A DNA stretch of 64,000 nucleotides from Dasypus novemcinctus (Eukaryota > Chordata > Mammalia > Cingulata > Dasypodidae): the NCBI RefSeq assembly GCF_030445035.2, contig NC_080698.1:1867501-1931500 (forward strand), written 5' to 3'. Below the pieces are notes generated by a model. That model was not told the DNA's origin and did not search any database. It saw nothing but the letters and a program-made list of their open reading frames with translations. Shown one piece after another: positions 14,516-23,720 of the stretch. Numbering within the stretch: the stretch's first letter is position 1; every line of letters begins with the position of its first letter. Position numbers and translations under genes: made by a program.

Positions 14516-15159
14516 ACATGTTAACTTTTTTCACACATAGGCCCTCTTGAGTTTTAGCTGAAGAGTGCTTGCTAAACTGGCCTAACAGGCAAAAGTAGGA
14601 ATTTGGACAGTGTTTTTCTGGAGGCCTCTCCCTTGGGCAGCCTCTGACCTCTAGGTAGTTGGCACTTCAGCTGTGGCACCCACTAAGGCTTGCCCTGTAG
14701 TCCACTCCATCCCCTCACCTTCAGTGAAATCCTGGTTACTTCCAGGAACCCTTGCTTGACCTTCCATGCTGAGTTTTCGGTTAGCTTTGTACATCTCCAT
14801 TACAGATAGCCCTGGCCCACGGCTAGCTGGCTTTTATTTTTATCCAGAGAAAGTCATGAATACATTTCATCAGAAGAAATCGAAGACAGTTGAAACTAAA
14901 GGGCCTTCTGAATAGCAATCTGCACGCCCAATTCCAGTACACTCCAAAGAAAACCACTGAGTATATCCTTAAAATTTCCTATATATTTACAATATATGTA
15001 CATAAAGGTGTATCATTCGCTTGTTTTAAACAAGTGTTTTACATATTCTGCAACTTGCTCTTTTCTCTTAATATCTTCTGGAGCACTTAACCTACTTAAC
15101 ACTAATTTACTTAGTTCTTTTTATGTCCTGCATAATAAATTGTAATATGGATGTTAGTT
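14516..15159. other. Intergenic, nothing recognised
   Basis: No coding or RNA feature supported; AT content rises towards the L1 that follows. Confidence 0.45.
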
Positions 15160-15440
15160 GAACATTTCTGTATTGATAGACATTAAGGATGGTACCAATT
15201 TATTTTTATTTTTTTGCTATTATAACAGTGCTTTAATGAGTATCCTTATATATGCCTCCTTTGCTACATGTCAGAGTTTGAGGCAAATTATTACCGATCA
15301 AATTGTTTGAAGGATGTCTGCATTTTTATCACCCCTGTATAGGCTCCACCAACCATCGGCCAGTGAACAAGGACATTGCTTGCCCTGCAATCTTGGACTG
15401 CTGATATTTGTCACACTTTTGCAAATTCAACCTCTGAAAA
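15160..15440 (-). repeat. Antisense old L1 fragment
   Basis: TTTGCTATTATAACAGTGC and the following text match the antisense L1 3' region seen more clearly at 32900-33120. Confidence 0.45.
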
Positions 15441-15597
15441 GTAGCATCTTACTTCAATTTGCATTTCCTGGCCCAATGCCTCACTGTTAATTACCCTCCT
15501 TTTTCCATTTAAATAACCAATAAGGCACATCCTCTCAGAGTTGTTTAAAACATTTTTTTCTTGAATACCAGTGAGGATTTGAAATCCTTGCTGTCTT

Positions 15598-15668
15598 CTT
15601 TAGGAGGCCCTGGGATACAAATCAGTGACCTCCCGTGTGGTAGGCGAGAGCCCAGTTGCCTGAGCTGC
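15598..15668 (-). repeat. SINE head fragment
   Basis: tRNA-like head only, reading AGGAGGCCCTGGGATACAAA and then GTGTGGTAGGCGAGAGCCC on the + strand. Confidence 0.6.
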
Positions 15669-15961
15669 TGATCTAGATCTTGATCATTTCTTTTTAGGCT
15701 TCTTCCTGGTGATGTTGAGTACGATCAGCTAGTTGGGCATTAATGATACTAGAAAGCTGTGGATTTTTGTATGTTTGCCTTGCGTGTGTCCACATTGCTG
15801 AACTCTTAGTTCTAATGATCTTTGTTGATTGTTTTGGATCTTCTATGAAGATGATTATGAATATAGCTTCTCCATAATAAAATAATACTACACGTCAGTA
15901 GGTAAAGAAAATTAGTCTCAATAAAATGATAGATTATTAGTTTTACTGGAAAAACCACAAC

Positions 15962-16295
15962 CTTTTTTTTTTTTTTAAGGTTTATTATTTTTTTGCTGTC
16001 TATGTTGTCTTCTCATTTTCTCTCTAGGATTCACCGGGATTTGATCCTGGAGACCTCTGGTGGGGAGTTTCCCTGTCAATTGCTCCACCTCATCTCCTGG
16101 CCTCTGCTGCACTTCACCTTGACTCTCCCCTTGTCTCTCTTTTGATGTGTCGTCATCTTTCTGCATGACTCACTTGCACAGGCACTGGCTTGCCACACAA
16201 GCACACTTTCTCTTTTTTTTTTCACCAGGAATCAAACCTGGGTCCTCCCATATGGTCGGCAGAAGCTCTATCACTTGAGCCACATCCGCTTCCCA
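15962..16295 (-). repeat. DAS-type SINE
   Basis: Poly(T) at the left, tRNA-like head at the right ending in GAGCCACATCCGCTTCCC. Confidence 0.75.
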
Positions 16296-16365
16296 CAATT
16301 ACTTTTTGTTGCTGGATTTTCTCTAGGTCCTTGCTAAGCTATAAGAAATGAATTTATTTCTCTTT

Positions 16366-16540
16366 TTTAAAAAGATTTATTTATTTCTCTCCCTGCCCCC
16401 CTTCCTCCCCCCTCCCCCCGTGTGGCATGGCACTCCTTGTGTGCAGCAGCATTGAGCTTGGGGCAGCTTACACACAGGTCAGGAGGCCCTGGGGATAGAA
16501 CCTTGGACCTCCTCCATATGGTAGCGGACGCTTCCCGAGA
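16366..16540 (-). repeat. DAS-type SINE, shortened
   Basis: AAAGATTTATTTATTTCTC tail and a head with GGGATAGAACCTTGGACC; the middle of the body is missing. Confidence 0.75.
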
Positions 16541-16745
16541 AACGAATTTCAAAAGCAAGCCAGGTTTGGCCAGTACGTTATTAAGGAATGGAGGGAAGAT
16601 TGTGGGTCCCAGGTAGAGATAAAAGGGGCTGATTTAGACTGCAATTCTCCATAACAGATTACAAATGCCCAGGTTTACTTGCGTCTTGTTCCATGCAGGG
16701 GAAGACATGACCAAGGGCCGGTTTGATTTCCTGCTTACTTTTTAC

Positions 16746-16779
16746 ACTTGATTTTAGCCAAAAGGCTGGGAAGCGATCC
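16746..16779 (-). pseudogene. Truncated U2 snRNA retro-fragment (5' end)
   Basis: On the - strand the sequence begins ATCGCTTCCCAGCCTTTTGG and continues to TCAAGTGT, matching the first 34 bases of U2 snRNA with about three differences (from memory of U2). It is followed by AAAAAGTAAG. 5'-truncated-length snRNA copies with an A-rich end are a known product of L1 reverse transcription. It lacks the rest of U2 and any snRNA promoter, so it is not functional. Confidence 0.7.
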
Positions 16780-17405
16780 CCACTTGCTTTTCAAGCCATT
16801 AATTATTCTGCCCCTTTGCTAATAACAGGGGAGGAGTCCCAGCTGTTTGCTCTTTTGATCGCCCCACCCATCACTCCCCGGGAAGGCCTATGATAAGGCC
16901 CCTGGAGAGTATCGGGCTTCTCCCTGGCTTCCAGAGGAAATCTCATTCCCAATGGCAGATCTCATGAGGGTCTCCAGCAGCCGTCTTGGGGGTGTGCATG
17001 TCCACGTGGACTTCTTGCCACGTTCCAGATCCACCTGCCGATTCCCTATTTTCCTAGCCTGCCTCACTTTCAAATACATATCAACAAGTCTTTCAAATAC
17101 CTGTTTTGGTGATTTCCCTCCCCAGTGAGTACCATTAGGTCTTACACCCCGTACCTGAGTGTCATGAGGACCTCGAGATCATCCTAGGGAAAGGCCCTCA
17201 TTTTATACTTCTGTATAAAATAGATCCTGTAACTGTAGAGTGTGGAGGCCACCGAGCTACTGGCTGGTGCGAATTCCTCCTCCTCCCCTACTGCAGTGGA
17301 CTTTTTATGACAAAGTTTTATAATTCTAACTCTGTGGTCTTTTCCATAATAATACCCATATGATCTACAAATAATGGTAATTCTGTTACCTATATTTGTA
17401 AATTT
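16780..17405. other. Intergenic, nothing recognised
   Basis: No feature supported. Confidence 0.4.
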
Positions 17406-17602
17406 GTTTTTTTTTTTTTGAACCTGGGACCTTGTGTGTAGGAAGCTGGCACTCACCACTGAGCCACATCAGCTTCCCTGAGTTGTTTTTTGTTGTTGTT
17501 ATTTTGCTTATTTTTTTTTTTCCAGGAGGCCCCAGGAAACAAACCTGGAACCTCCCATATGGGAGGCAGATGCTCAACTGCTTGAGCCACATGGGCTCCC
17601 TG
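17406..17602 (-). repeat. Two SINE head fragments in tandem
   Basis: Both start with poly(T) and contain an inverted tRNA-like head (GAACCTGGGACCTTG near 17420; AACAAACCTGGAACC near 17535), each ending GAGCCACAT. Confidence 0.7.
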
Positions 17603-18360
17603 TAGCATTTTAATTTTATTGTTTTGGCCAGCACCTCCAGGATGTATGAACTGTAATGGGGAGTGTGAGCATTCTTGAGGGCTGTGGTGACTTCCAGCTA
17701 ACGATTCCCCATGAGGCTGAAGGTTTTCAGTGCTTCCCTTCTATTAAATTAAGAAAGTTTCTTTCTAGTCCTAATTTGCTAAGAGTTTTTACAGGAAAGG
17801 GAGAATTTTGTCAAGTACTTTTAAAAAATACATGTTGAGAAGATCATGTATTTTTTTCTTCTTTATGATGTCATAAATCAGTAAAAGATTTTCCAATATT
17901 GAACCATTCTTACATTCCTGGAATATATGCTATTGTTAGATTTAAGATTTTTGCATTAGTGTTCAAAGTGAAACTGACCTATATTTTTCCTTTCTTAGGC
18001 TGTCCTTATCCATTTTTGCTCTCCTTGCTCAGCCCTCATAAAATGATTTGTAAAAATATATTATGTTTTACATGCTTTTGGAAAGTATAGCATAGAACCT
18101 AAATTCTCTAAAAATATGGAGGACTAGCCTGTTAAAAATTGTCTGGACAATCTTTTCCTTCTCTTGCCTGGTCAGGTTTTTAATTCCTTTAGCCAATACT
18201 TTCTTACTTTTTTGAAAAATAATTTGGGTCTAAATTTTCAAATTTATCCCTATAAAATTAGATTACTTTTTACATCTCTACCTTTTCTTGTACCAGTTAT
18301 TGTTTATGTGTGCCTTTTCTGTCTTCTTGAACCTTAAAAGATTAAACTTTTTTATTGGGC
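17603..18360 (-). mobile_element. Antisense L1 ORF2 fragment
   Basis: Text such as TTGAACCATTCTTACATTCC followed by TGGAATATATGC is the antisense of L1 ORF2. Stops in all frames. Confidence 0.6.
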
Positions 18361-18374
18361 TTTCCTAAGAACCA

Positions 18375-18530
18375 GCCGTCTTAGTTTGCCCGCCTACTCT
18401 GTCAGGTTCTGTTCTGTCCCAGCAACTGTGCTCACACATCGTCTATTTTCCGCAGCATTCCTATTTTCAGGTGAGGAGGCAGGCTAATGGAGGTTAAATT
18501 AGTTAATTTGCTTTTTCCCTAAAGGCACTA
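18375..18530 (+). repeat. MIR SINE
   Basis: Ends with the MIR core and tail pattern CCTATTTTCAGGTGAGGAGG, then GGAGGTTAAATTAG. Confidence 0.55.
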
Positions 18531-18539
18531 AGTCTCCTA

Positions 18540-18895
18540 GGAGGAGTGAAAAGGCCATGCCAGGGAAGCACTGAACCTCTACCACATCGGGTCCTGGATT
18601 TGGTTCCTGATACCTCCTGGAGAAGACGAGCAGACAGCGAGCTGGTGCGCTGAGCTGATGCAACAAGATGGCACAACAAAGGAGACACAAAAGAGGAAAG
18701 ACAATAAGACACAACAAAAAAGCAGGGAGCTGAGGTGGTACAAGCGACTGAGTGCCTCTCTCCCACATGGTAGGTCCCAGGTTCGACTCTTGGTGCCTCC
18801 TAGAGAGAAGACGAGCATATGCAGAAGACAGCAAGTGGACAGAGCGCAGACAGAGAGCACAATGGTGTGTGTGTGTGTAGAAATAAATCTAAAAA
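18540..18895 (+). repeat. DAS-type SINE
   Basis: Head with B-box-like GGATTTGGTTCCTG, CA/GA-rich body, a second head-like part near 18730 with GGTTCGACTCTTGG, then (GT)n and AATAAATCT. Confidence 0.7.
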
Positions 18896-18989
18896 ATGAA
18901 AAGCCATATCGCAGTGCAGTGACCCCAACACAGGTGCAAGCACAGGGAGTAGGGAAGACAATCAGAGGCATCAAAAAAGGCTTCTCTGC

Positions 18990-19355
18990 GGACTTTGGCC
19001 CAGTGGTTAGGGCGTCCGTCTACCACATGGGAGGTCCGCGGTTCAAACCCCGGGCCTCCTTGACCGTGTGGAGCTGGCCATGCGCAGCGCTGATGCGTGC
19101 AAGGAGTGCCGTGCCACGCAAGGGTGTCCCCAGCGTAGGGGAGCCCCACGGAGTGTGCCTGTAAGGAGAGCCGCCCAGCGTGAAAAGAAAGTGCAGCTTG
19201 CCCAGGAATGGCGCCGCCCACACTTCCCATGCCGCTGACGACAACAGAAGCGGACAAAGAAACAAGACGCAGCAAATAGACACCAAGAACAGACAACCGG
19301 GGGAGGGGGGGGAATTAAATAAATAAATAAATCTTTAAAAAAAAAAAAAAAAAAA
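18990..19355 (+). repeat. DAS-type SINE, second subfamily
   Basis: Head TTGGCCCAGTGGTTAGGGCG with B box GGTTCAAACCCCGGG, long GC-rich body, tail AATAAATAAATAAATCTTT and poly(A). It is close in sequence to the copies at 21877, 53223 and (inverted) 36357. Confidence 0.85.
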
Positions 19356-20162
19356 GAAAAGGCTTCTCTGAGTGACAGCTGTTCCAGAATCTGAAGGATT
19401 TAGGGACTTCATCTGCAAAGACCAGGTACTTGCCTCGACCAGACTCCCATCTTAGCCGGCCTGGCTGCTGCGGGGGAAGGAATGACTGGAGCGGACGCGG
19501 GCAGAGCCCAGGACGTCGGGAGCCGCAGCAGCTCCTGCCCTGGGGGATGCGCAGGGACGAGCCAGCGAAGGCCCCGAGGCTTGTGGCAGGGAGAGCGGTG
19601 AGATCACCGAGGCGGGGGAGCCCTGGAGAGGACGGGAGGTGAGAGGACGACGAGGCTAGCTGGGGACCGTTAGCGCTTCAGGCGCTCGTAGGGCAGCGAG
19701 TAGAAACGCCCAGGCGCCCGGTCTGGAGCCCGAGGTCCCTGCGGCCGTTTAGCCCACGCGGCGGGACCCAGGGAAGAGGGGGTGCGCAGGGAGCGGGGCG
19801 ACCCCAAGGAGCGGGGCGACGAGCTTGGTGGTGTCGGCAACAGCCGAGCCGGCACCGAGCACGCAGCCAAGGCGCTAGCAGTGCTGGGGGATCCACTCGA
19901 GTTATGAGGCGATGCCAGACTCCCCGCAGCGGGAAACCGAGGCACCGAGGGGTTAAGTGGTCACTAAACGGCGGGGCCAGAGGCTGCGGCTCCTGATCCC
20001 GCGTCCCGGTCCACGCAGACCCTCAACGGGAGGAGGGGCCGCCGTGGTTCCTGGGATTCATCCCAGCGGGTGAGCGGCAGCGCCGGAATTCAAAAAGAGC
20101 TTTTCACCACACCACGGAGGAAGCGGGAGGCCTCCATCCCTGAGCAACGTGGGGCTAGCTGC

Positions 20163-20179
20163 GGCCACTAGGAGGCGCG
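20163..20179 (+). promoter_or_regulatory. CTCF-like site
   Basis: GGCCACTAGGAGGCGCG fits the CTCF core pattern (CCA-x-x-AG-R-x-GGCGC). It sits at the left edge of the minisatellite. Binding is inference. Confidence 0.4.
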
Positions 20180-20930
20180 CGACAAGCCGCCTGGCGCAGG
20201 GCCGCCTCCGGCTTCCTAGAGAGGCGCGGAGTCGGGAACCATGGAGCAGGGCCGCCTCCGGCTTCCTAGAGAGGCGCAGAGTCGGGAACCATGGAGCAGG
20301 GCCGCCTCCGGCTTCCTAGAGAGGCGCGGAGTCGGGAACCATGGAGCAGGGCCGTCTCCCGCTTCCTAGAGAGGCGCGGAGTCGGGAACCATGGAGCAGG
20401 GCCGCCTCCTGCTTCCTAGAGAGGCGCGGAGTCGGGAATCATGGAGCAGGGCCGCCTCCCGCTTCCTAGAGAGGCGCGGAGTCGGGAATCATGGAGCAGG
20501 GCCGTCTCCCGCTTCCTAGAGAGGCGCGGAGTCGGGAACCATGGAGCAGGGCCGCCTCCTGCTTCCTAGAGAGGTGTGTGTGTGGGGGGGAGGCGGAGAG
20601 TTCCATGGAGCAGGCCGCCTCCGGCTTCCTAGAGAGGCGCGGGGGGAGGGGGTGGGGGGGCATACCATGGATCAGGGCCGCCTCTGGCTTCCTAGAGAGG
20701 CGCGCGTGGAGGGTTACCATGGAGCAAGGCCGCCTCTGGTTTCCTAGAGAGGTGCGGGGGGGGGGAGGGAGGGGCTTCCATGGAGCAGGGCCGCCTCCGG
20801 CTTCCTAGAGAGGCGCGCGGGAGGGAACCATGGATCAGGACCCCCTCTGGCTTCCTAGAGAGGCGCGCGTGGAGGGTTACCATGGAGCAAGGCCGCCTCT
20901 GGCTTCCTAGAGAGGCGCGGGAAGGGTTGC
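20163..20930 (+). repeat. 50-bp GC-rich minisatellite
   Basis: Unit core GGGCCGCCTCCGGCTTCCTA, then GAGAGGCGCGGAGTCGGGAA and CCATGGAGCA. Units start with ATGGAGCAGG at 20241, 20291, 20341, 20391, 20441, 20491 and 20541, exactly 50 bp apart. Five or six longer, more diverged units (50-63 bp, with extra G runs and GCGCGTGGAGGG) follow to 20930, and a diverged unit precedes at 20163. The 50-bp period is not a multiple of three, so it is unlikely to be coding although it contains many ATGs. Confidence 0.9.
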
Positions 20931-21630
20931 GCGCTCCACCGCGCTTCCGGCCCTGCTGTCCGCCCCGGGGTTGAGGGGAGTTGGCGGGTGAATTATCCTG
21001 TTACCCGCTCCCCGTGGGACGCAGCCCTTCCTCCCCCAGAACTGGGGTCCGGGCCTCGCGCACCCCGCCCGGCTGCCTGGAGCGCGGCCCAGCCCCTCGC
21101 GGGAAGGCGCTCCTTCCTGCCCAAGGAGCCGGTCTGATGCCGCCCCGGCTCGGTTCTCAAGGCGGGGGCTGGGAACGCCTGGGGTCGCCTGCCAGCCGCG
21201 TGGCTTTTTCAGATCCCGGTCGGGTCTCCGGGCAGCGTCTTGCCCTTCTCCCGGTGCTCAGCCTCCCTCTGCATTTTGACCTGCAGTCCGTGGTTGCTCC
21301 AGGGCCTCTTGCGCTTCTCCAGAGGCGTGCCGCGGGTCTTGCTGTGACGACTAGAAGCGTTTAGTTACACACCAGTGGGCAGGGCGCTTTCTTACAAGCC
21401 ACAAATTACTGCAGTTCACAGACGTCCTAGGAATTTTCTGCTGAACCAGGCAAATAGAAGAATGTACCAAAGGAGCAGTCGCAGCACCCTGTGAAACAGG
21501 CGAGGGTGCGCTGAAACAACCAGAGTGTCTTCATGTCTATTTCCAGTGACAGCGGTAAGGAAACAGAAAGGAAAAGGCGGCAAGAGTGGGAAACGAGGCA
21601 GCTCCGCCTCATTTGTGGTTCTCCTTTTAG

Positions 21631-21700
21631 CTCTGCACGTTTTTGCTTTTCCAAACTTAGAGGGCAGTGCGTGAAGCGCGGGGTTGTCAGCCACGCTCAG
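21631..21700 (+). pseudogene. Decayed leader exon of a KRAB zinc-finger gene
   Basis: Follows a good acceptor (CTCCTTTTAG). It aligns base by base with the ZNF621-like leader exon at 50710-50780: both share TTGCTTTTCCAAAC, then GGCAGTGCGTGAAG / GACAGTGCATGAAG. In this copy the start codon region reads CCACGCTCAG instead of CCATGCCTCAG, so the ATG is lost and a base is missing, and the donor GT has become GC. It is probably the leader of a lost ZNF619/ZNF620-type gene. Confidence 0.6.
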
Positions 21701-21876
21701 GCAGTGTGGTCCCGGCTTCCCACGTTCAGAACAGGTGAGTGGTCAGCACAGGACCAGAGCCTGGCCTGGCCGGTCTCGTGCTTGATTTTGCACCCATCAG
21801 TAGTGTTGTAGAAATGAGTGTGTTACGGGAGTTGATGAGGGCAGTAGGTTAACTTGGGAGATTTAAGTGGGCTGGG

Positions 21877-22275
21877 GGAGGCGGACTTGGCCCAGTGGTT
21901 AGGGCGTCCGCCTACCACATGGGAGGTCCGCGGTTCAAACCCCGGGCCTCCTTGACCCGTGTGGAGCTGGTCCACGTGTTGTGCTGATGTGCGCAAGGAG
22001 TGCCCTGCCACGCAGGGGTATCCCCTGCGTAGGGGAGCCCCACATGCAAGGAGTGCGCCCCGTAAGAAGAGCTGCCCAGCGCAAAAGGAAGTGCAGCCTG
22101 CCCAGGAATGGCGCCGCCCACACGGAGAGCTGACACAACAAGATGACGCAAGAAAAAGAAACACAGATTCCTGTGCCGCTGACAACAACAGAAGCAGACA
22201 AAGAAGAACATGCAGCAAAATGGACGCAGAGAACAGACAACTGGGGGGAAGGGGAGAGAAAAAAAATCTTTAAAA
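21877..22275 (+). repeat. DAS-type SINE, second subfamily
   Basis: Head GGACTTGGCCCAGTGGTTAG with GGTTCAAACCCCGGG; ends in an AAAAAATCTTTAAA tail. Confidence 0.85.
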
Positions 22276-22329
22276 AAATGTGGGTTGGGAAAGAGGGAAG
22301 GCAGACAAGAAGTTCTAGAAAATGAGAAC

Positions 22330-22490
22330 CTACCACCGTGCAACCTTAAGTGCGGTCCACAGACAGGTGGCTTTGGCATCACCAGGCAACTTGTTGGAAA
22401 GGTAGACTCATTCCCCACCCCAGATAGCCTGAATCGGAATCTGCATTCTTTGAAGATCTGGGGACTTTGTGGGCACATTAAAGGTTGAGG
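22330..22490 (+). repeat. MER5-type hAT-Charlie MITE
   Basis: Contains the phrases GGCATCACCAGGCAACTTG and CCCCACCCCAGATAGCCTGA, typical of MER5A-like elements. Confidence 0.5.
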
Positions 22491-22650
22491 AATGCTTGTC
22501 AGCTTGGAGCTGGTCTCAGTCCTGTAACTTGTCCTTCCACTTCAGATCCTTGAGAGGGAACCTGTACGGCTAATCCAATCACCATAGTCCTGATTCCAGT
22601 AGAAGTTTCCCACCAGGTTACTTTTGATTTTTGGAAAAACCTATGCTTTG

Positions 22651-22920
22651 CTTTTTTACCCTTCTCCTCTGTTATGCGCCCCTTCTCCCTGTCTGGACTA
22701 GTGTGCAAGTAGACCTGGGGACTTGTGGTCTGCAGTGGGGTTTGTATTCTGTAAATCAGCCCTTTTAGCCCTTTTTAGCCCTTTTTAACCCTTTTCCTCA
22801 CTCTGCCTGGATTAACCCACAAGTGTACTAGGGACCCATAATCTGTTATTTTCTCCCATTGCTCTTCTCTCAGTTCCTTAATAAACTGGCCTAACTGAAA
22901 AAAACAACGAAAAAAAACAA
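22651..22920 (+). mobile_element. Retroposed transcript copy of unknown source
   Basis: A roughly 265-bp insert ends with an AATAAA (near 22880) and an A-rich tail, and is flanked by near-perfect copies of AAAACCTATGCTTTG (ending 22650) and AAACCCTATGCTTTG (ending 22935). That is the signature of L1-mediated retroposition of a polyadenylated RNA. Inside, two parts resemble each other (TTACCCTTCTCCTCTGTTAT and TAACCCTTTTCCTCACTCTG), joined by AGCCCTTTT repeats. It is not coding. The parent transcript is not recognised; an LTR-initiated RNA is possible. Confidence 0.55.
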
Positions 22921-22935
22921 AAAACCCTATGCTTT

Positions 22936-23540
22936 GTGGTCAGATACAGTGGAGCCTGAAGGGACTCAAGTACAGACATCACCTCCATCGCTATATATCA
23001 GTTACAGCTAACAGGAGATCTGGTTCAATCTGCTTAAACCAAAAGATAATTTATTGCCTTTCATAGCTGGAAAGTTCAAAGGAGGGTGAATTTCAAGTCT
23101 TATCCAGCATTCAACTTTGTCAGCAAGGACCCTGTTTCTTTACATCTGTGTGCACTACTACGGTAGTGCTGGCTTCCCTCTGAAATTGACTCCTTTGGTG
23201 GTGAGATAGCTCCCAGCGTTAAATAGGGCTGCAGGCTTCCCCTCGAGGCTATTAGGAAAGGGAAAGGGGCACTCCCCCAGCAGTCCAGGGAGGCCTGAGG
23301 TTTCACCTATCGGTCTATGCAGGTAACACGCACACCCCTGAAGCAGGAGCTGGGCAAAGCTGGGTGGGCTGATTGGCCATGCACCCGCCCTGGGGAGCAG
23401 TCTAGACGCAGGAGGGCAGGTCTGGGTCCTGTCAGAAAGTGGAGAGCGGGTGGTGGATGCAGGGCAGGCAGCCCGCAGGGGTCCCCTGGTCCTTGTGATG
23501 AGCACGCCCAGCAGCGGGGCCATCACGGCATTTGTTCCAA
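22936..23540. other. Intergenic, nothing recognised
   Basis: No feature supported. Confidence 0.4.
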
Positions 23541-23720
23541 ACACAGACCCTGAGCCCCATCCTGGCCCTGCTCAGTCAGAACCTGCATTTTAACCAGATC
23601 CCTGGGTGATCCCTCTGTCCACTGAAGTTTGGAAAGCACTGCATTTGGTCACCTGGGGCTTAAGGAACTAGTGCAGTGCTACTCAGAGTGTGAGCCACAG
23701 TCCTGCGCCAGCTGGCAATA
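23541..23720 (+). repeat. MER5A-like fragments
   Basis: AACCTGCATTTTAACCAGAT followed by CCCTGGGTGAT, then CAGTGCTACTCAGAGTGTG, fit the two ends of MER5A-type MITEs. Confidence 0.45.

Larger units (their letters stand above)
19430..21370 (+). promoter_or_regulatory. CpG-rich promoter-like block upstream of the zinc-finger cluster
   Basis: About 2 kb of CpG-dense sequence, the third such block in the window besides those of RPL14 and the ZNF621-like gene. It lies where the human order would place the ZNF619 promoter, and a decayed copy of the zinc-finger-gene leader exon follows at 21631. It carries a 50-bp minisatellite in its middle. Whether it is still active is unknown. No open frame inside it has a recognisable domain. 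Confidence 0.5.

Noticed and set aside
18990-19060. tRNA gene-like A and B boxes (also at 5068, 21877, 53223)
   Set aside because: These are heads of SINE copies; they continue into the SINE body and do not fold as complete tRNAs.
20491-20808. Repetitive protein beginning MEQGRL
   Set aside because: It arises from the 50-bp minisatellite, whose period is not a multiple of three, so the frame changes each unit; no coding logic.
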